Shown here in pieces: positions 30,001-42,897 of a stretch of DNA of 64,000 bases. This stretch comes from Lingula anatina. Taxonomy: Eukaryota > Brachiopoda > Lingulata > Lingulida > Lingulidae. The stretch lies in assembly GCF_001039355.2 (NCBI RefSeq), contig NW_019775447.1, forward strand, positions 580,722 through 644,721. Reading direction: 5' to 3'. The position numbers and the translations under genes are program-made. The notes beneath the pieces were generated by a model. That model saw nothing but the letters and a program-made list of their open reading frames with translations, was not told where the DNA came from and did no database searches. How positions within the stretch are numbered: the first letter of the stretch is position 1; each line of letters begins with the position of its first letter.

Positions 30001-33000
30001 AGTAAACTGCTTTATGGCAAATAATGATAGAGCACTTAAGCTTTGCTGTTGAGAATAGGTTTAAGTTGCGATATAACTTTATAAACAAAGGTTGAATTAA
30101 TAAATGCTGATGCACATTTATGCTGGCAATATCTAATACAGAATGATTGAACAAAATAATAGGCTTATCAAGTCTGATGAAGATAAGTGACTGTATTGCA
30201 TGTCACACATGTTAAAAGCATGGAATTTTGTGCTCTAAGTAGCTGTGCATGAAATGATAATGGTACAGTGGGTGCAAACAACTGATTTATTGTCAAGGCC
30301 AGGCTGTAGAATAAGACTTGTCATTAATTAAGAAGTTTTTTAAGTAGGCAGTGATCTTCCATTGTAGTAAAATGTTCTTGTTAAAAATCTAAACCAGTTA
30401 TGTGTTATCAGAATTTTCTGTTTCCCTACATCAAATATGACTAACATTCAGTGCTCAAAACGTTCAAAATATTTTCATTTGTTACTTTTTCTATTAGAAG
30501 TCTCTTTTTTACAATGAAAGTGATATGTAGATTTTAACAAAGGGAAAGCAAAGACAATTTATATGTAATTTTATTATAATATTAAATTAATGGAATAATG
30601 TCTAGGATGATAAATTGGTTTGATGCTACAATTTTTGAAAGGATGAGTGCGAATAAGGGGGTAAAAGTTCCCACTTTTGTACATGAAAAATAAATTGTGA
30701 ATGAATGGAAAAAAATTGATGCCAAATTAAAGTTGGGGTCTTACACTTTTATGATCCACTTAAAAAAAAAATTTTTATTGAATTTGAAATATAGAAAATT
30801 AATGTCAAAATGACCTTGTCATATGTTCATGAAAATGTGTGTTTTAGGGGNATTTATGGCAAATAATGATAGAGCACTTAAGCTTTGCTGTTGAGAATAG
30901 GTTTAAGTTGCGATATAACTTTATAAACAAAGGTTGAATTAATAAATGCTGATGCACATTTATGCTGGCAATATCTAATACAGAATGATTGAACAAAATA
31001 ATAGGCTTATCAAGTCTGATGAAGATAAGTGACTGTATTGCATGTCACACATGTTAAAAGCATGGAATTTTGTGCTCTAAGTAGCTGTGCATGAAATGAT
31101 AATGGTACAGTGGGTGCAAACAACTGATTTATTGTCAAGGCCAGGCTGTAGAATAAGACTTGTCATTAATTAAGAAGTTTTTTAAGTAGGCAGTGATCTT
31201 CCATTGTAGTAAAATGTTCTTGTTAAAAATCTAAACCAGTTATGTGTTATCAGAATTTTCTGTTTCCCTACATCAAATATGACTAACATTCAGTGCTCAA
31301 AACGTTCAAAATATTTTCATTTGTTACTTTTTCTATTAGAAGTCTCTTTTTTACAATGAAAGTGATATGTAGATTTTAACAAAGGGAAAGCAAAGACAAT
31401 TTATATGTAATTTTATTATAATATTAAATTAATGGAATAATGTCTAGGATGATAAATTGGTTTGATGCTACAATTTTTGAAATTTATTGCTAAGTGTGTG
31501 TGTGTGGGTGGGTGGGTGGGTGTGTGTGTGTGTATGTGTGTCTTTTTTTTTTAAAGGGTTCTTCCCTGTTTGCTCTTTTTGGTAAAAGGTTCTGCAATAT
31601 TATCAGGACACTTCTGCAGACTGTGCTGAAATAAACAAAAGGCACATTTAAATTTTGAATCACATTAATATGTTGGACCTTTAATTCTTCAGAAGGAGCC
31701 TGCCTCCCCGCAAAGCTACTGGGGATCTTCTTAATGGTGAGGGTATCCCTGCTCTCAAGGTGTCACAGCTGTCTTATATACAGATACAGGGAGGGGTGAC
31801 ATGGTGAGTAAATACTGGATTGTATGCTTAACAACCTGTAAAAGTAGAAATGTATGGTCTTACCTATTATTTTTCTTGAATAATTTATTTGTCTTCATTG
31901 CTGAAAGAATGTTAATAAGTGGCAGTTTGCTTAAATTAATTCTTAATGGTACCCCAATATTTCCTCAATAAGATTGTGTGACTTTATGTAATCAGACTGT
32001 AAAATATTATTTTGATTAAGTTGTAGTGTGATTATTTATGTTGTGTGCATGTTTTCTGTAAAATGAAAATTTCATGTATAGACACACACATACATTTATT
32101 GTAATTGTAGTCTCCTGTGTGTTCGTGATGACCTGTTGCTGTCCACGTACACTGGTTATATACAGAGGATACGCTGGGATGGCTGCAGCAATGGGCAGAT
32201 GTCAGTCAATGTCAAGACAGTTCCATTCTCTACAGACCTACAGTTCTCAAGGGGTAGGTGGTTGTCTTTGATAATCAGTAAATCCCCCAATAGGGGATAA
32301 AACAGTCCTAAAGAGAAAAGAGCTCTTACTTATAAGATATCAATCAAAAAAATTATGGAATAAAAAGTAAATAAAATACAAACAAATAAATAAAATCTAT
32401 AGTGTAGCAATGTATCATCAGCATACTTTAAAAAATCCACTTTGTGTAAAATAATATATCTTTGTAAATCAGCTTCCACAGTACAGGAAGAGAATGTGAA
32501 CATTCCCCACATGGAATACAGCCCTCTGCTGGGGGGATTTGCCACTGTTCTGTCCAATGGGAGAGCAGCATTTCTCACTGTCACATCTGCCAAGTTTGAA
32601 CCACATGTAAGTTGGACTTGCTATCTTTTTAAACTATTTAAAATAATGAAATAGAAATGTTGAGATGGGTGTTTTTTATCATTAATTGCATTTTCAAAAT
32701 AAGTGTCCATTATGCATGATAAGAAGGCATCTTTTTTTTCTGTAGTAACGTCTTGAACTTTTATTTATTTATTATTACTATTATTGTTTTTCCTTCCCCA
32801 GCAAATCCAGGGTGTGTGGGCCCAGGAGGTGAATAATGCGTCCTGTGTAGGAGTCAATCACAAGTACAGACTAATGGCTTTTGGCCTCAAAAAGTAAGGA
32901 TATTATTTAATGTGCACAAGTCAAAGCATGATTTAATATCCTTAACATTTTTTTCTATTTTATAAATTTTTTATCTTTAATTTTTTATATATATAGTTAT

Positions 33001-36000
33001 TTAATGACAACTAGAATTGGATCTCTTCAGAATTCATTAATTAATAGTGATTTATTTACTATTTTAGTGGAGAAGGGATGGTGTACAGTATTGATGAAAT
33101 AACTGGTGCTCTCCAGGTTTCACACAGGCTAGCAGTCTCTAGTAAAGACTATCCAGGTATAGTTGTTGTGGGTGTCTAGTTACAATTGCCAAGATGTATA
33201 AGTTATAAAATCTTATTCTCACAGGAGCAGTAATCTATGCCTTTAAGTATACATTTTAGTTCTCACACAAATTTTAGATGAAGCTATTCAGACAGACAAG
33301 TCAGATGTTAAACTGCTTAGGTATGATTATATTGTATCTTTTGTCACTGATGCAGATGCTAGTCACGTGGTTGGCAGCATGACACATATCAAGTGGACCC
33401 CTGATGGCTGTGCACTGGCCGCTGCCTGGGAGAATGGAGGGTTTGCAGTATGGAGCGTGTTTGGTGCTCTACTTTTCTGTTCTCTGGGAGGAGACTATGG
33501 GTATGGATTATTAGATTTTACTTTGTATAGAAAAGCCTGTGACCACACATGAATGAAGTTTTGGGTTATTTTTTATGTATGATATGTGGCCAAGCATTTG
33601 AATATAATTTCTAAAAATCAAAATAAATGCAAGATAATTTGCTTAAATCAGTATGAAACCCCTGACAAAAATAGTAAAATATTATACATTTTTAGAAAAA
33701 TTAGAAAATGTGTAACATTTGGCAAAAATGTAGTATGCTGTAATGATCACCTACAAATTGAAGAGTTTGGGTATTATAATACCCAATATAAAATATCAAA
33801 TATAAATATTTGAGTTTTTCACATCTTTCAGTTTATCTGAGGATTCCTTCAAGCACCATTCTCTACATATCAAGTCCATGGAGTGGGGTGCAGAGGGATA
33901 CCACCTGTGGGTAATGGCCTCTCGCTGTGATACTAGTCAAGTGAACGGAGAGCTGCCATCTGATACCAACTGTAATGGGGAAATAAAGGAGGAAAATCAA
34001 GACATTTTACAATTGCAGTTTGTGAAAAGTTCTTTGACTGTAAATCCTTGCATGGTAAGTCTAAGATAAAAACTCATTTTATTTATTTATTTTTATTTAT
34101 TTTTTTTTTTAAGTGTACAGTCATGTACTTATATTGTTTAATTTCTCACGTTTTATTGGATGAGATGGAAAGATTAAGGCTAAATTCATTTACACTCTCC
34201 ACTCATAAAAAAAAACATTTTTAGGCAATTACAAACACTTTTTCCAACATATATGTAGTATTTATGTATTTTATTTCAGAGCAATCACCAGCACCTGTTT
34301 CTCCAGGGAGAAGACAGACTGTATGTAAACAATGGCCTAGAGAGAACCATACACCAGACTAGTCCTAAGCAGCAGTTACATCCTTCACAGCCAGGGTATC
34401 CTAGCAATCAGGCTCCTAGCTTTCTCATGGGCAGCAAGCAATGGCAGGTGATCACTGTGCCAAGCAACTATTTGGGATCTAACTGGCCAATCAGGGTAAG
34501 GCATATTGTGGATAAAATGACAGTTAAGGATAGATAATCAAACAAGTCTTAATTTCCATTATTTGATTTAAACAGCTGATATGTCATATTTTAAACTGTC
34601 AAAAAGTTATATTAGGTGGTATAGAAAATTATATTGGGTGGTACAGATTACAGAAAAATAATCATTTGATATCTTTGCATCCATCCCTCTATATTATAGT
34701 ATGCTGCAATAGATAGGGCAGGACAGTGTGTGGCAGTTGCTGGCAAGTATGGGCTGGCTCACTATGCACTCTTCAACAGAAAGTGGAAATTGTTTGGAAA
34801 TGAAACACAGGTGAGATTTATTGCACTTGGGTTTCTCTTTCTTTTTTCATATTATTTGTTTGGTTTGAATGATTGTGTGGTGAATTTAGGTCCTCATTAA
34901 ATGCTGTTTTTATTGTTAATAAACCTGTATGTGCTATAAGCTTCAGCTTTTCAATATCTACACTAACTTGAGCTTGGCATGGTAGTGATCAAAAGCTTTG
35001 AGGTACAGCTCAAGTTAGTGTAGATATTAAAGGTTTAAGCTTACAACTTAATCAAAAGACTACACAGATGGATTTCCATCGAAGTACCTGTATATGTGTT
35101 GTGTTCCAGGAGAAGGACATGGTGGTGTCAGGTGGGCTGACATGGTGGAGAGACTTTGTATGTGTGGCCTGCTATAACATCCTAGGACAGAGAGATGAGG
35201 TAAAGATTTGTGTGTGTGTCCTGCTATAACATCCAAGGTCAAAGAGATGAGGTAGAGATGTGTGTTTCCTGCTATAACATTCTAGGGCAGAGAGATGAGG
35301 TAAGGATTTGTCTGTGTGGCCTGCTGTAACATTCTAGGTCAGAGAGATGAGGTAAGGATTTGTCTGTGTGGCCTGCTATAACATCCTAAGGCAGAGAGAT
35401 GAAGCAAGGATTTTTAAGAGAACTTCCTGAACGGAAAACATTAGAGAGAGAAAAACATTGCATCCTTTGCTCTTTGCCATTTATAAATTGAAAAAAAAAA
35501 AAAAACCCTGTATGTCTTATTTCAGATCCGGTTGTACCCCAGGAGTAGTAAATTAGACAATGTGTTTGCTACCGTGACCAAAGTTCCCTCTCAGGTCCTG
35601 CTTCTCAACACATTCAGAGATATACTGATAGTTCTCTGTGCCGACAGCCACATCATGATGTTCAGTATAGATAGGAAGAATACTCAGCCAAGTAAGCTTT
35701 TATCTTTCTCTTTCTCTCTCACACAATTCTATACCTGCAAGCAGAGAAGCCAATGCATACTTTCCTTTTTTCTCTATCTCTCTTCAGCTACATGAAAACA
35801 ACTCGTATAAGCGTCATGATCTATTTGAATTGCTTTCCTCAGATCCTACAGTAGAAATCAACAAGATCCAGGAAGTGGCCATTGGAGGCTTTATCCCTCA
35901 CCCAGCATCTGTGACAGCAATTACTTTGACCTCACTGCGTACAGAAACTGGTAAGATTTTAGTTTCTATTATGTTTTTGATAAATCTGCTTGAAAGGTGT

Positions 36001-39000
36001 TATACTGTGCTTGTTATTATCTTTTCACGATAACCAACTTCATTTTTGATCTTGTCCTAGCATCTGTGCGCAGTAAGCAGCCTGCAGTAGAGGCAGAGAG
36101 CATCCTTCTCAATGTTGCCGGCCGTCTGCTGATGTTCCAAAGAGACAGATCACTACACGTGGCAGTCAAAGATGGAAGCAAACAGAGACAGGTAAGCAAC
36201 CATCTAACAAACATTTGTAGTTTCTATTTATCAATTGACCTTTTTGCAGTAGAGGATATTCTCATGTCACAAATGAATTAAATCTCTTGACCTTTTCAAT
36301 GACATTTATGTTTGATTTATAATTTGATTAAAAGTGCCTCTTCACATTGAGCAATATATCTTACTGTTACCAGTATGTTCTGAGAGGTTCAAACATGTAA
36401 TTGCTCTAGTATGTTTTAAGTTCTCCAATCGAGCTTGTGGTGTTTAAGTGAATCTCTTATGTAATATCAAGGCTATTAAGTTTTCAATTTCTCAAAACAT
36501 CCCAGTACAGCTGTATCACTAAGATAAAATGCTCAGTGTGAAAAGGCCTAAAGTTTATTTTGGACATCTCGTTTTCCAGCTTCCGTTCACGTCCCCTGTC
36601 ATGGTAGCTTCAGCAGTAGAGAATGTATGGAGCACACCGCGGCTGAACTCGGAGAAGAAACATTTGGTAGAAGCCCTATGGCTGGGATGTGGGGCTCATG
36701 GGATGAAGGTAGATCTTTTTTTAAAAAAGACAATCAAAACTTTTCTGTGACGTCTTATTTAACTGAAAAAGTTGTACTCCAAAATGTATTCTTGTGCCTG
36801 TTTTCAGAGAGTTCATTTACACATGTTTTTTCAATGATGGTTCTAAAATTTTGATCAAAAATACACACTTGACTGTCTAGCTGCCTGTTTTTAGGTCTGG
36901 CTGCCACTGTTTCCTCGGGATGATGTCAGTGCTCATGGGTTTATGTCAAAGAGAATAATGCTGCCATTCAGAGTGGATATCTACCCACTTGGTGAGAATA
37001 GTTTTTTGTGTTCATTTGTTGTGTTAACGAAATTGGGAAAGGTCATTGGATTTGAAATGCCACACATTTACACTTTCCTGCACTTTGAATTTCTAAACTG
37101 TTCAGTCCTTTTGAGAGATTACCTTATTATTGGGAAGGTAATATACAAGTGTTCTTCTGTTCCTAGCTGTGCTGTTTGAAGATGCTGTGATTCTTGGTGC
37201 TACAAATGATGCCACATGTTATGACACTGGACCGTCTGATAATTTGCCATTTCTTACCCTGGAAAGGACAGTGAGTGCCACGTTTTGTGATACTTTATGC
37301 ATTGAATTATAAAGAAAATCTGGAGTGTAAAACTGTTGGTCATGCCTTTTTGTTTTAATTCTAATTACATAATGCATGTTATTATCATGTACCTAAATGT
37401 TGAAAATCATAGATTATTAACATATCCATTTTGTTTATGTTACAGAGCCAAATATATCTCCATCACATATTAAGGCAGCTGCTACGAAGAAAGTATGTCT
37501 ATATTGAAACCAGGACAATGCGGGGTCTTATTATTCTCAGAATAGACTTTTTAAGATCTTTTAAGTATTGAGATATTAAAGTTTCCTATTGAAAAATAAT
37601 ATTTTTTATTCATTTGGAACATTCTCACAGACTTGTAAAATTGATTTGGTAAATTTTTCATTTGTTCTTATCACCTACTGCCTTAGCCTTTACCTTGAGA
37701 TTGGCCTCTGTTGATTTTTAAAAACCTCTATCTGCCTCATTTCCAGTCTTGGTCACCATGCCCTGGAGATAGCTCATTGTTGTACAGAGCTGCCATATTT
37801 CCCACATTGTCTGGAGCTGTTGCTGCATGAAGTTCTAGAGGAGGAAGCAACGTCCAAGGATCCTATACCAGGTATATGACATACACTCAAATATGTACAT
37901 CATAAGGCTGCATGCACAAATGTGAGTACACACATGTGGGCACACACAAAGTTGTCAATAATTGGAAGGGGAAGTAACAGAAAATGATCCAATATCAGCA
38001 AAAAGCAATAACTGAACAAGAGGAATGAAGCAGTTAGATCTTATTTAAATATTTGATGAAAGCTTTTTTCCAAAATATCATGGCTTGAATTGTTTATTGG
38101 AAAATACAGATTGCCCTCAGTCAGACTTTTGCTTTCAGATCCTCTCCTCCCTAGAGTGGTGGCATTCATCCAGGAATTCCCAGAGTTTTTGCAGACCATA
38201 GCTCATTGTGCCAGAAAGACAGAGATTGCCCTCTGGCATTACTTGTTCAACACTGTTGGGAACCCTCGGGAAATGTTTGAGGTAAGGCTACTGTCTTGGT
38301 TTACTGTTCAATGTGGCAGCAAACACCAAAGGGCGATTTTAATTTGTCCATTGTGAAATCTTTGGTTTTGAAAAATCTAGACGTGATTTTGAATGTTTTA
38401 GGCTTTATGTACATATTTTGATCAGATTTATTGAGAAATTCATTGTTTTTATGCAATCTTTTCTTTCCATGTATCAAAAGATAGAAGCTTATTTATTTAT
38501 TTCCCAGCAGTGTGTAGGAAACAAGGGAATTTCATTGTTATTTCAGGAGTGTATGCTGTCAGGGAAGTTAAAGACTGCAGCTTCTTATCTAATCATCTTG
38601 CAGAATTTGGAGAAGCCTATCGTTAGCAGACAGGTAGGATTAATGAATTAGTGACATCAGTGTATCTGTGCATAATATTATAATATCTGGTGGGTAAAAA
38701 ATCCTGGGCTTGGTATTTTGAGAAATCAAAAATTTTCCATCATAATTCAGGAAAATAGTTGATCAGAATTTCTAAGAGATTTTAGGCAAAACTCCACAAT
38801 ATTTTATAACAACATTGTAATTTTGGTGGTGAATTTTCAATTGAGTGTCAGAGGGGTGCTACAAAAGGTATTGAGTTGAAACTTTTACGCCATGATCATC
38901 TCAACCCAATTATATATTGTCAATTCCAGCATGCCACTATGCTACTGGACACAGCATTAGACCACAATGAGTGGGAGCTGGCCAGAGATCTAGTCAGGTT

Positions 39001-41114
39001 CCTCAAAGCCATTGGTATGTTCAAAACATCTTCGTAGAGGACTGGTCCGTAATTCAGTCAAATCTTTTATGCTACTGTTATATGTCCACAGCCTTTGTCT
39101 TATATTAAGTAATGTTAGAAAGTCGAATAAGTTTATTTCCAAGTTACTGTTATAAATATTTGAAATATGGTCAAAGTAATGCTGAAATGATTTCTCTTTT
39201 TCCCTGCTTTGCTTTAGATACCTGCGATATGAAGATGATCATTATTCTATCTTAAGAATTTTGTTTATGCCTAGTAATGTTAGTACATCTTTTGTTTTCA
39301 TATCAGATCCCAGTGATGCTGACACAGCCCCAGACCTTCCTCCATTAACACGAGCCAACAGTATGGGTTTCCAGGGAGTATTGCACCGTACCCCACCCAT
39401 GTCACCTGACTCAGAGAGTAACGAGTTTGTGTTTGTCACCAACCCGCTGAGAGGCCGAGGCTCGGGTAAAACTGACCAGGTAGATGGCGGGAAGGGAAAA
39501 GAGAAGAGTAAAAGTAGAGCAGAGAGTGCAGCTCTAAGAAGAAGGTTAGTTATTTCACAACTTGGTTTCAGTAAGGAGTAACTGTAAAGTCAAGTCATGC
39601 ATGATGATAGTAATAGTTATGATGATGATCTTTGTTATTGTGTATTCTCCATGTAAAACAAAATTGAAAGTGTAAAATATTTTATAAATTACTCTAGGAT
39701 TATGTAAACTTAACACATTTTATTATTTCTAACAGTATCGTGTGGCAAAGTATACTTGCCAATAAAAAGTACAAATACCCAATAAGGTAAGGCTGGGTGT
39801 TTAGCACAGGGGTAAGGATGACAGCAACTCCATGGAACTTGACTGTGATATTCATTTATGACAGTATATAGGATAATGGTGTGTTCTGATGTGGGATTGG
39901 AAATTATTTATCTGCTTATGTTCTGAGGGATCACTTGTGAATATCAGGTATTTTTTGTTTCAGACTGGTTTTATCATAATAGATTTGGTGTGTTTTGAGT
40001 TTAATATTTACACTATGCTTGGTGATGGATATTTTATGGTAATGTAACATGTTCTATATTTTGGATGACAGATGTTATTTCATTCTTGGCCAGCATTGTT
40101 ATTGGTATATACGTATTTAGATGGTTATCACTTTATTTAGCATGTCAGATTCTTTTCACACTAGAAGAATGGGATCCATTATATGTCATTATTGAATATA
40201 TGTGATGTGGCGTATTTGGTTATAAAAGAACTTGAGCCCATAAAAAAACTTGGAAATATTTTAATGGGTCAAGCTCTTGACATGTTTTCATTTCCTTTGT
40301 TTATGCTCCTTTTCACCAAATTAAAAATTGAAAATACATTTTTGTATAATTCTTCATTTATAATAGGAAAGATAAGCCTGTGGAGCAGCATTATTGCATC
40401 TCCTGTTTGATATTGCTGTCACTGCCATGCAAGGGACATTGTCTCAAATTTAGTGTCACTAGTCACTAGGTGTTCCAACTAGTGGAAGTAGCCATGAGGG
40501 CTTTACTTTAACAGTTTCTTTCTATCTGTCCTTCATAACTATTAATCAATCCCTTCTTACAAATTTTTACCTTTTATTTGTATCATTGCCAGTCTGATAT
40601 TTATAGCATTCATATTCTGTACTTCAGGTCTGCAAGTGGCAGTGGCCATGAAGGCTCCCCTGACAGTTTCTTCATAGATGTCCTGCTGGCAAGACATGCA
40701 CGCAAACTGCTCACCAGCTACAGACTCAAGGATGTTGGTTGCTTTGCTGCTAACATGGAGGGGTATCAGTTGGTCACGTGGCTGAAAAAGGAAAGGTTAG
40801 AAATGTGGGAAATAATTTAACACCAAAGCAGTGCTTAGGGTAACATGGTAATAGGTAAGTTTACTTATTTGTAGGCTGTTGTCATATGGGTCAATTTTAT
40901 CTGCTGACTTGCTGATGAACTTGTATGGTCTGTTATCTGTGAGTCATTATTGCTTAAGTTTAGTCATTTTTATCTTGCCAGGCTGAGAGCCGCAAAGGTG
41001 GAGGACTTTGTTACTGCATTGAAACAGCTGCACCAAGATTTCCAGTGGCCTTTGCCAATACTTACAAACTCAGAGTTCTTACAACTCAGCAAAGGTAAAA
41101 TTGTATTAATTAAT

Positions 41115-41163
<49 letters not shown>

Positions 41164-42897
41164 TTTTTTTTTACTGAACTGGCATTCTTTTAGAATACTG
41201 CACCGGACTAATGTATTTTTATTTGCATTCTGTGCCAAAACATAAGATACCTAATTAAAATGCCAGTTGGGTAAGATATATGCTCTCACAACTTGGAGGC
41301 TTGCTTGTATACACACTAAAAAGCAACTGATAAAACTACTTTTTCTTATTAAGCTAAGTTACTAATGTCTCTATGTAAAAGAGTCAAATGCTGACCCAAC
41401 AAACTGTTAAATATAAACATTTACCTATCACATGTGATCATCTTGTATAACTTCATCCCAGTGTACCCATAACCTTCCCTTACTCTCTTCCTTCAGACCT
41501 GAGTGCCAGTTCCTCCTCCCAGGGATTGTTGGAGCTGGAAGAAGGAGCCAAAAACATGTCTGTGAAGGACAGTGGCTACCTGAGCAGTAGCACCCCAGTA
41601 ATCTCTCCAGCTGCCACACCTGACTCTCCAATGGCAGGCAGCTATGTCTTACTACAACCCAAACTACACATACAGTCAAGTAGAGGTAAATTATACCTGT
41701 AATGCTAGACTCTTCAATAAATTTATGGATAATGTGAATATCATTTTATAGATCACATAAATATGAGTACTTTTATTTGGCATCAGTTAGATGATGATGA
41801 TGATGATGTTAGACATACCACTGCATTTATGTTTAATGACTTGTAGATGATACTAGTCTTGCTGCCACTGAGATGTCTGATGACTTTGGAGAAAGCACAA
41901 GTATGGATCAAAGTTACTGTTTGGAGGCTGCAGAACTAGAGTTGCTTTGTCATGAACTTGCCAATAAGGGTCCGGCACAGGCAGAACTGCAGCTCAGGTG
42001 ATTCATTGGTTTTATTTAAGATATGTGGAAGCCATGTTAGTTACATTATCATTAATGTAGTATCCCACTCAGTATCAAATTCACTCATTTTCTCATTATT
42101 TTAACTGACTTGTGCTTCTTAGGCATGTAGAGTTAATATAAAGTTTCATACCAAGTCTTGTTATATTTAAGGTACCTGTTACACATAATGATTGAGGCCG
42201 GGTGCCTGGAGTGGTCACTCCTAATCTCCATCCTGCTGCGGGATGTGATGGCAGTGGTGAGGACTGTGAACACGGCCAGCTTTACTGACACACAGATAGA
42301 AATAGTAGGCAGGATGAGGGAGGGACTCTCATACCTGGAAATGTGGGCAGACACAGAGTGGTAAGTTGCTTGGTATTAAATAATAAAAAAGATTCAGATT
42401 TTAGGGAAGATTGGGATGTTTTTTATTAATCCCTAATTATAAAGAAACAAAAATCTACTTTAGTCTAAGATTTTGCTTTTAAACCAGTTATCAATTTTGT
42501 GTGCAATTTGCACAAAAATTTCTAAAATATACATCATGACAGTAATTCATAATATAAAGAAAACTGATTATGAGTACTTGTAGCATGAAAATCAACAGAA
42601 CATCCCCATACTTTTTATTTTAGCATGGGCTATAAGCCGTTCTTTAGTGCAATACGTGGCCAAATACAGACTTTGCAGAAAATAGTTGAACAAAACCCTC
42701 CCAACTCGAGGCTGTCCACACCAAGATCACGCAGCAGCTCAGTTGAGAAAGACACCCCAAGGCCTGGTGATGGTTCCCATGACAACATGAACAATAAATT
42801 GGTGGAAGAAGAAGATGAAGAGGAGGAGGAGAGGCTTGTTGAAGAGCTGGCCAAGGAACAAGAACAAAATTCAGGATATGATTGCAGGATTTCATAG
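27023..42897 (+). CDS. RIC1: RIC1, RAB6A GEF complex subunit
   Basis: Complete, 31 coding exons, 1411 aa (human 1423), every GT-AG junction in phase. Exons: 27023-27163, 27556-27663, 28193-28281, 31693-31803, 32111-32253, 32473-32606, 32802-32893, 33068-33156, 33356-33500, 33832-34054, 34280-34495, 34700-34810, 35110-35199, 35526-35691, 35843-35950, 36061-36191, 36580-36708, 36895-36991, 37167-37270, 37446-37492, 37747-37871, 38139-38281, 38547-38633, 38930-39014, 39307-39544, 40628-40795, 40982-41094, 41497-41685, 41847-41997, 42172-42360, 42624-42897. RIC1 pairs with RGP1 as the exchange factor for RAB6A at the Golgi. The start MYFPVGWPK matches human MYFLSGWPK. The N-terminal half is WD40-like ([15 protein letters not shown] strand seen as [13 protein letters not shown]). 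The C-terminal RIC1 domain has [22 protein letters not shown] and the terminal YDCRIS. A possible extra in-frame exon is at 39736-39786. Confidence 0.97.
29437..29672. mobile_element. Small MITE-like insertion in RIC1 intron 3
   Basis: A GC-richer block of about 230 bp is bounded by imperfect inverted ends containing TTTAGATCGATCT (left, ~29458) and AGATCGATCTAA (right, ~29634), with G/C-rich flanks on both. No coding content. The target duplication was not resolved. Confidence 0.45.
30011..31482 (+). repeat. 630-bp duplication across an n (RIC1 intron 3)
   Basis: Positions 30011-30640 and 30853-31482 are the same length and appear identical base for base. They are separated by 212 bp that includes an n at 30851. 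The pattern fits two contig ends that overlap but were not merged. Confidence 0.9.
31494..31542. repeat. GT/GGGT microsatellite
   Basis: Imperfect (GT)n with GGGT interruptions, immediately after the duplicated block in RIC1 intron 3. Confidence 0.9.
34933..35045 (+). ncRNA. Long intronic hairpin (RIC1 intron 12)
   Basis: The left arm, from TAAGCTTCAGCTTTTCAATA through TCTACACTAACTTGAGCT, is complementary to AGCTCAAGTTAGTGTAGATA and the following bases to TTTAAGCTTA. The core 24 bp pair without mismatch and the stem totals ~38 bp, with a loop of ~32 bases. The sequence is in the sense orientation of RIC1 and ends 65 bp before exon 13. It could be a short foldback transposon or a precursor-like RNA hairpin; no expression evidence is available. 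Confidence 0.35.
35150..35412 (+). repeat. ~50-bp tandem array containing the exon-13 splice donor
   Basis: The last ~50 bp of exon 13 with its donor (CCTGCTATAACATCCTAGG, CAGAGAGATGAG/GTAAAG) is followed by four diverged copies. The intact donors are at 35200, 35252, 35300 and 35352; the fifth copy has GAAGCAAGG instead. Spacings are 52, 48, 52 and 52 bp. Confidence 0.9.
39736..39786 (+). CDS. Candidate 51-nt cassette exon of RIC1
   Basis: Between coding exons 25 and 26 there is a TTTCTAACAG acceptor, 51 bases open in the RIC1 frame and a GTAAGG donor. Phase is 2 on both sides, so inclusion adds 17 residues without a frame change. They read about [18 protein letters not shown] across the joins. 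It falls in the variable Ser-rich linker before the conserved [15 protein letters not shown] block. Human RIC1 has no obvious equivalent that I recall. Confidence 0.4.
41104..41165. repeat. (ATTT)n microsatellite in RIC1 intron 27
   Basis: About 14 ATTT units. Similar tracts occur at 10996-11030 and 54868-54917. Confidence 0.95.
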
